The notes beneath the pieces are model-generated. The model was not told where the DNA came from. It did not search any database and was given only the letters and a program-made list of their open reading frames with translations. Of a stretch of DNA of 64,000 bases, positions 51,132-60,643 are shown piece by piece (within the stretch, counting starts at the first letter, position 1; each line of letters starts with the position of its first letter). The DNA is from Leptolinea sp. UBA4782 (GTDB lineage: Bacteria; Chloroflexota; Anaerolineae; Anaerolineales; Anaerolineaceae): positions 17,418-81,417 of the forward strand of contig DHHC01000040.1 of assembly GCA_002403095.1 (NCBI GenBank). The letters are read 5' to 3'. The position numbers were made by a program, and so were the translations under genes.

Positions 51132-52427
51132 TTAGGCAGCTTGACATTCTTCTTTTATACCAGAGTTTTTCTCGAAAAGTACCAGGATCAGGGCAGTCAG
51201 CAGGGCAAAAAAGGCGGATACCCAAAATGTCAGGCGGTAGCCGCCCATATTTGCCAGCCAGCCACCCAGGAGCGGGGCAATCAGGATCGAAGGAGATACC
51301 AGGGTATTCGACAGCCCAACGTAGGTTGGTTTTTCAGCGGCATCGCCAAATTCCAGGCTATAAGCAATCCCTATTGTCCAGTATGCCGAATTTGCTATAC
51401 CCATGAAAAGAAAAACAAGAAAAAACATCCAGGGTTCTTGTGCAATTGCAGCTAAAAATGCACTTATACCGGCAGAAAGTGTTCCAAGAATAAAGGCATT
51501 CTTTTTCCCCCACCTGTCAGAAAGCCAACCAAGTACAGGGTTTGAGACGACCTGGACGATCAACAAAGTCGCTGTTAGCGCTCCGATGGTCAGGGTGGGG
51601 ATGGCGAGCACTTTGGCAGCAAACACGGTGTAGTATGCGAGCGCCATCATCCCAAACTGGTAAAGGAACCTGGTTATGAGAAAGCCTTTAAACCGGCGGT
51701 CATTCTTTAGAATATGCCTGATCAAAGTCTTTTGATCGGTTAAGGTTTGTGATTGGGAATCATCAGCCTGCCTTTCAGGTTCGCGCGTGAGCCCAAGGCA
51801 GGTATAAGAGAGCAAATACAAGATGAATGACAGGAAGAAGCATACAGCAAAACTGTTTGGAAAAAGGGTTTTCTCCAATATGAAACCGGAAAGCAATGCC
51901 CCCAGGCTGGCCATCATATTTGAACTGCCATTCACCACACCGAAAAATGTGCCGCGGATCTCGCCTGGGATCACTTTTGCCAGCATGTTTTGCCAGGGAT
52001 TTGCGGCCAGTCCGCCCATAACCCCTTGAAAAATCAACAATGTGAATGATAACAGCAACACCGTGCTGGAAGATAAACGGCCACTAAAGAATGCCAGAAA
52101 TGCCAGGGCAAGGAACGGAAGCCGCTCAAATATACTGAACGCCAGCAATACTGGTTTCAACCGTCTTAATGAACTGGTGAATTTTGCAGTAAAAAGCTGG
52201 GGGAGCTGCCATCCAAGGGAGTGTAAGGCTGGTATCAAACCAATCAGGATGGCTGAATCGGTGAATGATGCTACAAATAATGGTAATACAGTTGTATAGG
52301 AGGTAATTCCAAGCGCCAGGCCAAAAAATGTCCCATCACCCACATTAACGAGATAATTGAACCGCAAATTCTTGCGGACAGACACGTTAGTAATGGTTGA
52401 TGGGACCTCTGCGGGCTGGCTTGACAT
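51132..52427 (-). CDS. MFS transporter
   Basis: 431 residues, twelve predicted membrane helices in two halves joined by a charged loop (LTREPERQADDSQSQTL near 215). The major-facilitator motif appears as GWLSDRWGKKNAF between helices 8 and 9. Substrate not deducible; many such orphans are drug or solute exporters. Starts 2 bases after the small acidic protein gene. Confidence 0.88.
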   Translation of the reverse strand: MSSQPAEVPSTITNVSVRKNLRFNYLVNVGDGTFFGLALGITSYTTVLPLFVASFTDSAILIGLIPALHSLGWQLPQLFTAKFTSSLRRLKPVLLAFSIFERLPFLALAFLAFFSGRLSSSTVLLLSFTLLIFQGVMGGLAANPWQNMLAKVIPGEIRGTFFGVVNGSSNMMASLGALLSGFILEKTLFPNSFAVCFFLSFILYLLSYTCLGLTREPERQADDSQSQTLTDQKTLIRHILKNDRRFKGFLITRFLYQFGMMALAYYTVFAAKVLAIPTLTIGALTATLLIVQVVSNPVLGWLSDRWGKKNAFILGTLSAGISAFLAAIAQEPWMFFLVFLFMGIANSAYWTIGIAYSLEFGDAAEKPTYVGLSNTLVSPSILIAPLLGGWLANMGGYRLTFWVSAFFALLTALILVLFEKNSGIKEECQAA

Positions 52428-52429
52428 GC

Positions 52430-52651
52430 TTATTCATCGTCTGGCCAGAAGTCGTCTTCTTCATCCTCTTCGTCATTTTCTTCCCATTCTTCCAGTTCTT
52501 CCTCTTCATCCCAATCCTCGGTTAACGAGGCTTCAGCATTGGGAGTATAGGTCATGCAGCCGGCATCCGGATCAAATTCAACTGAGGCAGCACTGCAATA
52601 ATTTTCATCCAGGAAAGAACAGTCGAGATAGTGGCAGCGGATTCGTGGCAT
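52430..52651 (-). CDS. Small acidic four-cysteine protein
   Basis: 73 residues. Cys6, Cys11, Cys19 and Cys32 (CHYLDC, YCSA, GCMTY) fit a small metal-binding knuckle of the kind seen in DUF1540-like proteins. The C-terminal 30 residues are almost entirely Asp/Glu with Trp (DWDEEEELEEWEENDEED). I cannot give a function. It sits between a VKOR gene (15-base gap) and the MFS gene (2-base gap), so it is co-transcribed. Confidence 0.75.
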   Translation of the reverse strand: MPRIRCHYLDCSFLDENYCSAASVEFDPDAGCMTYTPNAEASLTEDWDEEEELEEWEENDEEDEEDDFWPDDE

Positions 52652-52666
52652 TAAATGTCCTCCAGA

Positions 52667-53116
52667 TTAATCTTGTACCTTTGCAACTGATTTCGCCAAC
52701 CGAATGATGGAGATTACAAATAAGGCAGTCATACATAAAGCAGAAATTAGGCAAAACGGGCAAAAAGCTTTAAGCACCCCATACTGGATATAAGTCAGGT
52801 AAAGCGAAAAAATGAAACCCACCAGCGTGATTCCAAACTGAGCAAGAATAAGATTGTTATGCTTCGTGCCGCTTTTCTTCTCAGCAAGGATCAGGATAAG
52901 GATTGTTATATAGGTGGCAACACCAAACACCGAAATTGGGATGCCATAGAATTCGGAGTATTTCGAATTATTGACCGACCAACAATCCCCAATTCCAGGA
53001 ATGCATAGCGCTTCGTTGTTTGTGATTTTAATGAGCCACAGGTATGCCGAGTCAATTAACCCCAAACAAGCGATTACGGCTGCATATACAGGTAGTTTCG
53101 TTACCCTTGCCTTCAT
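52667..53116 (-). CDS. Vitamin K epoxide reductase (VKOR) family protein
   Basis: 149 residues, four membrane helices. Outer loop cysteines Cys38 and Cys45 (CIPGIGDCWSVNNS, with the conserved Ser/Asn region) and the active-site CPFC at 119-122. Bacterial VKORs reoxidise DsbA-like proteins and reduce quinones, doing the job of DsbB. No DsbA or thioredoxin domain is fused, so a partner must be elsewhere. The gene lies 22 bases after rel. Confidence 0.93.
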   Translation of the reverse strand: MKARVTKLPVYAAVIACLGLIDSAYLWLIKITNNEALCIPGIGDCWSVNNSKYSEFYGIPISVFGVATYITILILILAEKKSGTKHNNLILAQFGITLVGFIFSLYLTYIQYGVLKAFCPFCLISALCMTALFVISIIRLAKSVAKVQD

Positions 53117-53138
53117 GGATGCAATATTATATCACCGC

Positions 53139-55352
53139 TTATCCAGGATGCAAGCGGTGCGCCTCAAGGACATTAGGCAGGTTTTCTATCCTTGTCAAGA
53201 TGCGGCTCAGCTGGTTGATCTCAGCAACTTCAAGGATCAGCTTTATCACTGCCAGGTTGTGGGATGTTTTCAGGGAAATATCTGCCAGGTTGATGCTTTC
53301 GTTGGTGAGAACGGTGGAAATATCCCCCATTAATCCCTGCCTGTCATAAGCCCGGATCTCCACGGCAACAGGGTAAGTCTTTTTTGCGTCCCCCCAGGAG
53401 ACCTTAATCAGGCGGTCAGCTTCACCAACCCGCAACATGTTGGGGCAATCCCGGCGGTGGACTGTTACACCCCGTCCCCGGGTTACATATCCAACAATAT
53501 CATCTCCAGGTGCAGGGTTACAGCAACGCGCCAGGTTGGTAAGCAGCCCTTTTAAACCCACTACTGTAACGGTATTATCCGGCGCTGTGGTATCAATGGT
53601 GGGGTGGGCTTCCAGGAAATCTGTATCTTTTCCTTCAATACTCAGTTCGTTGATGATCCTGCCAAGTGGAATATCACCGCAGCCGAGACCGACATACAAA
53701 TCATCCACTGTCTTACAATTGAAGGTCGCAGCCAGGCTGTCGAGGTCGACACCAATCAGCCCTAATCGTCGCAATTCACGGTCAAGGATGGATTTCCCCT
53801 GGGCGAGGTTTTGCTCACGGTCCTGCTGTTTAAACCAGGCCCGGATTTTTGACCTTGCCCGCTGGGTTTTTACCATTCCCAGGTTTGAATTCAACCAATC
53901 TCGGCTTGGTCCGCCTTGTTTGGCGGTGAGCACCTCGACCTGGTCGCCGGTTTTCAGGTTGTAGTCAAGGGTAACCAGTTTGCCATTCACCTTGGAGCCG
54001 CGACAGCGGTGACCGATCTCTGTATGCACTGTGTAGGCAAAATCGATTGGAGTTGAGCCCGCAGGAAGGTCGATGATATCACCGCGCGGTGTAAATACAT
54101 ACACCCGGTCCCCGAATACATCGCTGCGCATACCGTCCACGAATTCCGATGCATCGCTGACATCCTGCCGCCATTCCATCAGGCGGCGGATCCAGTTTAT
54201 CCGTTCCTGGTATGTATCATCCTTGCGGCCTTTTTCTTTGTATAGCCAGTGTGCGGCAATACCGAACTCGGCGTTCTGGTGCATTTCGGGAGTGCGGATC
54301 TGTACCTCTACCGATTTGCCGTCATCATAGATGATAGCAGTGTGCAAAGATTGGTAAAAGTTGTCCTTGGGCGCAGCAATATAATCATCAAACTCGTGCG
54401 GAATGGGGCGCCAGTGGGTATGGATCACACCCAGAGCGGCATAACAGGATGGGATATCGGGTACGATTAGGCGGATGGCTCGCAGGTCTCGAACCATTTC
54501 AAATGGGCGGCCTTTCTCAACCATTTTCTTGTAAATAGAATAGATGTGTTTAGGTCGTCCAGATATTTCGGCTTTGATGCCAGCTTGATCGAGCACATCT
54601 TTAAAATGATCCAGGATCTTATCGATCTGGTTTTCCCGATCGGAACGACGCTCGGAAAGGTTTTCAGCAATTTCTTTGTACTTTTCCGGGTTGGTGTGCC
54701 TGAATCCCAGGTCTTCCAATTCCCATTTCATCTGCCAGATTCCCAGCCGGTTAGCCAGTGGAGCAAAAATATCCAGAGTCTCCTGGGCTATCCGCCGGCG
54801 TTTGGATTCGGGCATGTAGCCGAGGGTGCGCATGTTGTGAAGCCTGTCTGCCAGTTTGATGATAACAACCCGGATATCATCACCCATTGCAATGAAAGTT
54901 TTGCGCAGTGTCTCATCACGCAGTTCTTTTCTGCGGTCCTTCGCATAGGCTGAATCATCCAGGGGTATCAACCCGGGGGCAGAATCGTTTCCATTTACCG
55001 CATCTTCAGCATGCTGATCACCGCGTGAAACCCGCGGTAGGTTGGTCAGCTTGGTTACTCCGTCAACCAGCTTTGCCACTTCTTCACCAAACTGGTTGCG
55101 GATATCTTCAATAGTTACCGGTGTGTCTTCTACAATGTCATGCAAAATTCCAGCAATAACCACAACCGGTGGAACTTGCATTTCTGCCAGGATGCCTGCC
55201 ACAGCCACACAATGGGTGATATACGGCTCGCCAGATGCGCGCAATTGGTCCCGGTGTGCATTTTCAGCCAGCTGGTAAGCATCAATAATTTTCTCCCTGT
55301 CGGCTTGGGAGTAAATGCTCGGCAGTTTTTCTAACAGGTTTTCGATCTTCAT
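53139..55352 (-). CDS. rel: Bifunctional-type (p)ppGpp synthetase/hydrolase (Rel)
   Basis: 737 residues: HD hydrolase domain (1-215; H47, H71, D72, LADRLHNMRT), synthetase (about 235-370), TGS (about 405-465), a helical/zinc-finger-like region (CCNPAPGD near 630) and ACT (about 665-737). I start at ATG 55352; the GTG at 55373 is possible. The HD domain looks intact but contains an extra loop at about 108-145. In the synthetase domain the motif that is RxKD in bifunctional Rel/SpoT reads EFDD at 320-323, the acidic variant associated with E. coli-type RelA. Controls the stringent response. Confidence 0.94.
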   Translation of the reverse strand: MKIENLLEKLPSIYSQADREKIIDAYQLAENAHRDQLRASGEPYITHCVAVAGILAEMQVPPVVVIAGILHDIVEDTPVTIEDIRNQFGEEVAKLVDGVTKLTNLPRVSRGDQHAEDAVNGNDSAPGLIPLDDSAYAKDRRKELRDETLRKTFIAMGDDIRVVIIKLADRLHNMRTLGYMPESKRRRIAQETLDIFAPLANRLGIWQMKWELEDLGFRHTNPEKYKEIAENLSERRSDRENQIDKILDHFKDVLDQAGIKAEISGRPKHIYSIYKKMVEKGRPFEMVRDLRAIRLIVPDIPSCYAALGVIHTHWRPIPHEFDDYIAAPKDNFYQSLHTAIIYDDGKSVEVQIRTPEMHQNAEFGIAAHWLYKEKGRKDDTYQERINWIRRLMEWRQDVSDASEFVDGMRSDVFGDRVYVFTPRGDIIDLPAGSTPIDFAYTVHTEIGHRCRGSKVNGKLVTLDYNLKTGDQVEVLTAKQGGPSRDWLNSNLGMVKTQRARSKIRAWFKQQDREQNLAQGKSILDRELRRLGLIGVDLDSLAATFNCKTVDDLYVGLGCGDIPLGRIINELSIEGKDTDFLEAHPTIDTTAPDNTVTVVGLKGLLTNLARCCNPAPGDDIVGYVTRGRGVTVHRRDCPNMLRVGEADRLIKVSWGDAKKTYPVAVEIRAYDRQGLMGDISTVLTNESINLADISLKTSHNLAVIKLILEVAEINQLSRILTRIENLPNVLEAHRLHPG

Positions 55353-55455
55353 GTTTAGCAGTTTGAAAATCACACAATTAAATGATTGCTTGTATTATAC
55401 CAATCAAGGTTTTCTAGTTTACAAATATCCAGTGCCTTGCGGCACCGGATGTTGT

Positions 55456-56112
55456 TCATGCAAACCTTTCCAGTATCATTTTTCGTGAAATATCTGCCAG
55501 TGAATTGACCTTCCAGTCTGCCTTACTTAGATCCAAACTGGATGTGAGCTGGTTGGGAACTGCGATGCAGAAAAGCCCGGCCTCTTTTGCAGATTGTATT
55601 CCATTCCTCGTATCCTCAAAGGCAACTGCCTCACCCGGTTTTATGCCCAACCTGTCTACTGCCAGGCGAAAGAGATCGGGTTCTGGTTTAACCCTGGCAA
55701 CATCTTCTTCTGTACAGATGGTATTAAACAGCGGCTTGAGTTTCAGCCGTTCAAGATGTCCATGCACCCAGGCTGCATCTGAGCTGGAAGCGACTGCAAG
55801 CAGTAGGCCGGCACCCTTAGCTTCCTCGATCAGGCTGCGCACCCCTGGCAATGCATCTTCCTGGTAAGCAAGCTCGTGCGACCGTACACGCTGCTGAGGC
55901 AAGAGCTCTTCGTAATCCAGCGGTAATCCGGTTTGGGAAATCAGGTATTGGACTGGATCGAAACTGTTGTAATTTGAGCCCAGGCATTTTGACCATTCCT
56001 CAAAAGGGAGGGTAGCATTGAAACGGGCGTAGATTTCTTTCCAGGCGGTGTATTCCGGTATTTCTGTATCAATAATCAATCCGTCAAAATCAAATACGAA
56101 ACCTTTAATCAT
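55456..56112 (-). CDS. HAD-superfamily hydrolase (phosphoglycolate/beta-phosphoglucomutase-like)
   Basis: 218 residues. Subfamily IA: nucleophile motif DFDGLIIDTE at 8-17, Ser/Thr in AVASSSD near 110, Lys in VKPEPDLF and the acidic FEDTRNGIQSAKEAG near 170. Small helical cap. Substrate undecided; family members act on sugar phosphates or phosphoglycolate. It follows the Ldh2 gene by 7 bases, as the last gene of the oxidoreductase row. Confidence 0.9.
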   Translation of the reverse strand: MIKGFVFDFDGLIIDTEIPEYTAWKEIYARFNATLPFEEWSKCLGSNYNSFDPVQYLISQTGLPLDYEELLPQQRVRSHELAYQEDALPGVRSLIEEAKGAGLLLAVASSSDAAWVHGHLERLKLKPLFNTICTEEDVARVKPEPDLFRLAVDRLGIKPGEAVAFEDTRNGIQSAKEAGLFCIAVPNQLTSSLDLSKADWKVNSLADISRKMILERFA

Positions 56113-56119
56113 TCAATCC

Positions 56120-57229
56120 TCAAAATGGGAAATTGTACTGGTTTAAGCCCAGTTCCTGTTGCATAGCCTTTATTTCACGCTGTAACTGGGGTATGATCAT
56201 AATCCCTTCTTTTGCCAGCCGGATCTCATTGTCATACTCTTTTTCGCCGGCGGTATATATACGGGATTGTCCAGGAGCTTTATGTGAAGCCCGTAATTCG
56301 CGCAAGATGTCACCAGTAGTTTGCTTGAACTGGGCAATATCGGTGAAACTTTCGATATCAATTGCCATGAAGAAATGGCCCAAACCGAATGGCTTTAGCT
56401 TGCCATCCACACCGATACCAGTGGTTGCATGCAGAAAGTTAGCTGTCTGCAGCGCTGCACTCAGAATTTCCACCATGGTAGCCAATCCATACCCCTTATA
56501 CCCGCTGAATTCATCTCCAGAACCACCGAGCGGCAGCAGGGAAGCCTGGTCTTTCACCATAGCTTTTAGAGTATATGCCGGATCATTGAGGAATCTGCCA
56601 TTTTGATCGATCACCCAGCCATCCGGCATCTCTTTATTCAAGCGGTCGTAAACCTCCACTTTCCCGCGCTGAATGAGAGAAGTAGCTCCGTCATACAGGA
56701 ATGGGATATCCTCATCAGTTGGCGCCCCAAAAGCGATCGGGTTAGTCCCCAGCATGGGTTGGGCGCCAAATGTGGGGGCAACTGATGGGCGAGCATTGGT
56801 AAAGCTCATGCCGATCATGTTATTTTTCACAGCCATCAGGGCGTAATAACCATCGATCCCAAAATGGGTGGAATTGCGTACCGCCACCGATCCCATACCG
56901 AACTGGCGGGCTTTCGCGATCGCCAGGTTCATGGCTTTATAGCCAATGACCATACCAACTCCGTGATGTCCATCCACGAGAGCAGTTGCAGCCCGCTCCC
57001 TGATTACTTCAAATTGGGTGACCGGGTTGTGTTGCCCGTTTTTCATGCGGTCGTAGTACATTTTAAGTCTGCCAACCCCATGTGATTCGATTCCGCGCAG
57101 GTCAGATGCAATGAGAATTCTTGCACTGATCTCAGCATCTTCTTCGGGTACACCCACACCGATAAAGACATCTTTCATGAATTGCTGCAGCAGCGTAAAA
57201 GGAATGCGTGGATGCGCACTGATAACCAT
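56120..57229 (-). CDS. Ldh2/malate dehydrogenase family NAD(P)-dependent oxidoreductase
   Basis: 369 residues of the malate/L-sulfolactate/ureidoglycolate dehydrogenase family (pfam02615): RGIESHGVGRLKMYYDRM with the catalytic His near 51, NSTHFGIDGYYALMA and LGTNPIAFGAPTDE. The family reduces 2-oxo acids or cyclic imines with NAD(P)H; pyrroline- and piperideine-carboxylate reductases belong here too. Lies between the DAO-type gene (21-base gap) and the HAD gene, suggesting a catabolic route for an amino or hydroxy acid. Confidence 0.9.
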   Translation of the reverse strand: MVISAHPRIPFTLLQQFMKDVFIGVGVPEEDAEISARILIASDLRGIESHGVGRLKMYYDRMKNGQHNPVTQFEVIRERAATALVDGHHGVGMVIGYKAMNLAIAKARQFGMGSVAVRNSTHFGIDGYYALMAVKNNMIGMSFTNARPSVAPTFGAQPMLGTNPIAFGAPTDEDIPFLYDGATSLIQRGKVEVYDRLNKEMPDGWVIDQNGRFLNDPAYTLKAMVKDQASLLPLGGSGDEFSGYKGYGLATMVEILSAALQTANFLHATTGIGVDGKLKPFGLGHFFMAIDIESFTDIAQFKQTTGDILRELRASHKAPGQSRIYTAGEKEYDNEIRLAKEGIMIIPQLQREIKAMQQELGLNQYNFPF

Positions 57230-57250
57230 AATCCCTCTCTTACATCATCT

Positions 57251-58405
57251 TTATTTTAGTTTTTCGTGACCAGAGAATTCCCTGTAGGGAGAAAGTATAT
57301 CAAGGATTTCATGGTCCATGGGTGTCAGTTCATCCAGCACCATGCGTGTAATCATTTCTCCCATGGCTGGACCTAACATAAATCCCTGTCCGCACATGCC
57401 TGCCGCCTGGATGAACCCCGAGCATTCCCTGGATGTACCCAAGATAGGGCTTCCATCAGGCGTCATGGGATACAAACCTCTCCAGGTGCGTCTAACCCGA
57501 ATATTCTTTAACCTGGGCATGAGCTGGATAATCCGCCTGGAAGCCAAGGGGAGAAACTGGCTGGTTTCACTGGTATTAAACCCCCATATGTTCGGCGAAG
57601 GGGTGATGCAGAAAAAGATTTGACCTGTCCAGTGCTGGTAAAAATAGCAATTGGAAGAGTTTTCATCAGGGTGAATATCTACGATCATAGGATCAAAGAA
57701 GCGGGCTACAGGTTCTGTTATAGCTGCTTCATGTGAGTCTGGGACTACCGGGATGTTGATACCAGCCATCTCAGCGACTGATCCCGCCCAGGCTCCGGCA
57801 GCATTGATCACTATTGGAGCATGGTATTCGTTGGTTGAGGTCACCACTCCCTCAATTTTGGAGGATTTGATGATGAGCCCGGTTACGTTTTCACGGAAAT
57901 GGAAAACACAACCATGCTTTATTGCTTGTTTATAACAAGATGCAGCCATCAACAGGGGAGATGCGCTGCCATCATCAGGGGAAAAGGTACCTCCAAGCAA
58001 GTTGACCGAATTCAGGTCGGGTACCTTTTCCAGGAGCTGTCTCTTATCCAGCCACACAATATTTAAACCTAACCCTTGTTGCTCTTTGACCAGGGTTTGA
58101 AGTGAGGATGCATCTTTCTCATGGTAGGCGACAAATGAATACCCACCTCTGTACCACTCGATCTCATCACCGGTCATATCCTTCCAGCCTGCAAACAACT
58201 CAATGCTGCGGTTGCCAAGTGTAATCTTGGCTTTATCTGAGTGAGTAGCCCGGATACCGCCTATTGCTTTCTTATTGGATCCCTGTCCAGGGCTGGCAAA
58301 CTGGTCCAAAACCAGGACTTTCAACCCGGCCTGCGAAAGCATCACTGCTGCCGGCAATCCGATTGACCCGGCTCCGATAAGGATGACATCAAATGTCTCA
58401 GTCAT
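57251..58405 (-). CDS. DAO-family FAD-dependent oxidoreductase, beta-like subunit
   Basis: 384 residues, DAO fold. FAD motif VILIGAGSIGLPAAVML at the N-terminus, KAIGGIRATHSDK and the late GLYPMTPDGSPILG and IQAAGMCGQGFMLGPAMGE. Start at ATG 58405 (AAAGGA upstream), overlapping the preceding gene by 8 bases. With the multidomain protein before it, it resembles the beta subunit of amino-acid dehydrogenases of the D-hydroxyproline, octopine/nopaline, glycine or cyanide-synthase type. Substrate is not deducible. Confidence 0.88.
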   Translation of the reverse strand: MTETFDVILIGAGSIGLPAAVMLSQAGLKVLVLDQFASPGQGSNKKAIGGIRATHSDKAKITLGNRSIELFAGWKDMTGDEIEWYRGGYSFVAYHEKDASSLQTLVKEQQGLGLNIVWLDKRQLLEKVPDLNSVNLLGGTFSPDDGSASPLLMAASCYKQAIKHGCVFHFRENVTGLIIKSSKIEGVVTSTNEYHAPIVINAAGAWAGSVAEMAGINIPVVPDSHEAAITEPVARFFDPMIVDIHPDENSSNCYFYQHWTGQIFFCITPSPNIWGFNTSETSQFLPLASRRIIQLMPRLKNIRVRRTWRGLYPMTPDGSPILGTSRECSGFIQAAGMCGQGFMLGPAMGEMITRMVLDELTPMDHEILDILSPYREFSGHEKLK

Positions 58406-60512
58406 GGTTGTCCTTTTGCTCTGCGGCATTAAGGTGCAAACCTGCGAATACACCTAACTCGACTTCTTTGAATAGCGGCCGGTGAACGGTTAATGAAATT
58501 TCTGATTGCGGGATACCCTCTTCCCTGAACAACCTCAAGATCAAGCTGCGGCAGGTTTTTCCACCGCACGAGCCTGCTCCAGCCCTGGTAATGGTTTTTA
58601 TTTCATTAAAATCCCGGGCGCCTGAACGGATTAATGCCCTGATTTCACCCACTGTTACCCGTTCGCAGCGGCAGATAATCGTGTCTTCATTGGAAAGGTC
58701 GAAAATTTCAGCACCGGTCTCAAAGTCCTGCTCAGCTTGTATTTGTATACCTGCAACTTTCGTGGCGATCTCCGGATCCACTTCCACTTCCACGATAAAC
58801 GTGTGGTCAAGCCTGGCAACCTGGTGAATTTCCTGGATCACTGCGCTTGTAAGTGTATTTCCATCAATATCAGTGACATTCACGGTTCCCGCTTTTTCAA
58901 GCAGAGTTCTTTCTAATTCAACGGCAATGGATACCCTGGGTTTTTCGGGGTGCTTGCGGTAATCAACCATCGTGATCGCCAGACCCGGGCAGCCTGCTAC
59001 GCATCTTTCGCAGCCAATGCACAGGTGCGAATCCCCTTTGTACACAGGGATGGTTCGGATGTCATCCTTTTCGATATAAAAGAAGCCTTTAGGGCAGAGG
59101 TGTACACACGGGTCGCAAGGGATTTCCTGCCTGCAGTGGATCACCGGCATGACACCGTTGTGAATTTCCGTTGCTGCTTCGGGTTGGACTATACCTGGTT
59201 TGGCTTTTAGAATGTTAAGGGTCCTTGTCAATTCTTCCTGGTTTACATCCGTATGCATACCAAGTAATGCAGCAACTTCATGCGCTTTAAGCTTTCCTGA
59301 GTAAATTGCGGCGGATGCTTCAGCGATTTCCTCTGCATCACCGGCAATTTCAACTTTCATCCCGTACTCTTTTGCCTTGAGGAACAGTTCATCAATCGGC
59401 TCAAGCCCAACAGCAATCAGTACTCCGTCAACAGAAAATGTTTTTTCTGTCCCTGAAACAGGTTTACCATCGGAACCAAGGGCGGCAATAACCACCTTCT
59501 CTACTGAGTCTTTACCATACGCGCTCAAGATAGTGTGCGAGGTAAACACTGGAACACCAAGGCGAACCAATTTATCCATGTGTACACGGTAGCCTGAACA
59601 TTCAGGCAATGCTTCTGCCAGTCCGGCAACCTCAATTCCAGCCTGGATGGCATGGTATCCAGCGATCAAGCCGACATTCCCTCCACCTACTATGAACACC
59701 CGGGTGGCAGGCTTCACCTGGTCGCGATTAAGCAGGGTTTGAAATGCCCCTGCACCCATGATTCCTGGCAGGGTATTGCCCGGGAAGGTAATAAATTTTT
59801 CCCTGGCGCCGCAGGCAATCAGGAGGCATTCAGGTTCAACCAGGTAATACTCTTTTTCATCTTTCAGTATGCCGATCTTTTTATCGCTGAACACTGCCAG
59901 GGCGGTAGAATTGGACCAGACTTCAATAAGGGGTTCTTTGGATACCTGGATGGAAAGGTTTTCAGCGATGTCTATCCCACGCGTTCCTGCATAGACAGTT
60001 TGCTTTGAACCAAAAAAACGGTGAGTTTGCAGCACCAGCTTGCCGCCCAAAGCAGATTTATCGTCAACCAGGAGCGACTTGATCCCCAGTTTTGCCAGTT
60101 CCATGGCGGCAGACAAACCTGAAGGACCGCCACCAATAATCAAGACGGGTACCTGCTTTTCAGGAATTGATGTAAAGTCCAGGGTACCTGTGCCAGGCGG
60201 CAAACCTGGCAGCCCATCCACAGGATCAACCCGCATCCCCTGCCGGATTGGGTGAATGCAGGCTTTTACAGGTTTGCCATCTGCGAAGACCATGCATTGT
60301 GAGCACTGCCCATTGGCACAAAAAAGCCCCTGAGGAGCGTGATCTTTTACATGATGGCCGAACACTTTTATATTGTTGGCATATAAGGCGGCGCTGATCG
60401 GTTCGCCATCCAGGCCAGTCAATTTATTGCCTTGCCATGTAAAGGTGATCTGCTTTCTACCGGCCGGGGAGAGAATTGGGTGGGAGTGTATTCTGCGGTC
60501 GTGCTGTGGCAT
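58398..60512 (-). CDS. Multi-cluster flavoprotein: 2Fe-2S, disulfide-reductase, 4Fe-4S and BFD domains
   Basis: 704 residues fused from parts that are separate subunits in related dehydrogenases. (1) N-terminal plant-type 2Fe-2S domain (about 15-95), CANGQCSQC and a distal Cys. (2) FAD/NAD Rossmann domain (about 115-415; VLIIGGGPSGLSAAMELAKLG, IVGGGNVGLIAGYHAIQAG). (3) Two 4Fe-4S motifs (about 460-520; CDPCVHLCPKG, CIGCERCVAGCPG). (4) C-terminal BFD-like 2Fe-2S (about 620-680; CRCERVTVGE, CGGKTC). Probably the alpha/gamma subunit of an amino-acid dehydrogenase that passes electrons to a quinone or ferredoxin. Overlaps the beta gene. Confidence 0.9.
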   Translation of the reverse strand: MPQHDRRIHSHPILSPAGRKQITFTWQGNKLTGLDGEPISAALYANNIKVFGHHVKDHAPQGLFCANGQCSQCMVFADGKPVKACIHPIRQGMRVDPVDGLPGLPPGTGTLDFTSIPEKQVPVLIIGGGPSGLSAAMELAKLGIKSLLVDDKSALGGKLVLQTHRFFGSKQTVYAGTRGIDIAENLSIQVSKEPLIEVWSNSTALAVFSDKKIGILKDEKEYYLVEPECLLIACGAREKFITFPGNTLPGIMGAGAFQTLLNRDQVKPATRVFIVGGGNVGLIAGYHAIQAGIEVAGLAEALPECSGYRVHMDKLVRLGVPVFTSHTILSAYGKDSVEKVVIAALGSDGKPVSGTEKTFSVDGVLIAVGLEPIDELFLKAKEYGMKVEIAGDAEEIAEASAAIYSGKLKAHEVAALLGMHTDVNQEELTRTLNILKAKPGIVQPEAATEIHNGVMPVIHCRQEIPCDPCVHLCPKGFFYIEKDDIRTIPVYKGDSHLCIGCERCVAGCPGLAITMVDYRKHPEKPRVSIAVELERTLLEKAGTVNVTDIDGNTLTSAVIQEIHQVARLDHTFIVEVEVDPEIATKVAGIQIQAEQDFETGAEIFDLSNEDTIICRCERVTVGEIRALIRSGARDFNEIKTITRAGAGSCGGKTCRSLILRLFREEGIPQSEISLTVHRPLFKEVELGVFAGLHLNAAEQKDNHD

Positions 60513-60606
60513 ATGGCTCCATCTTCAATCAGGATTTTCTGCAACATTATGGTAGTCCCAAGGGATGAAGTTGGCAAGTGACAATGGTGTCTAATTTACC
60601 TGATTC

Positions 60607-60637
60607 TTGTTAGATTCTCCGTGATTTGTTGTAAAAT
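60607..60637 (+). promoter_or_regulatory. Candidate promoter of the SpoIIE-type phosphatase gene
   Basis: TTGTTA (60607-60612) and TAAAAT (60632-60637), 19 bases apart, with only TGAGTC between the -10 and the ATG and no Shine-Dalgarno. A leaderless message is likely if this is the true promoter. Confidence 0.4.
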
Positions 60638-60643
60638 TGAGTC

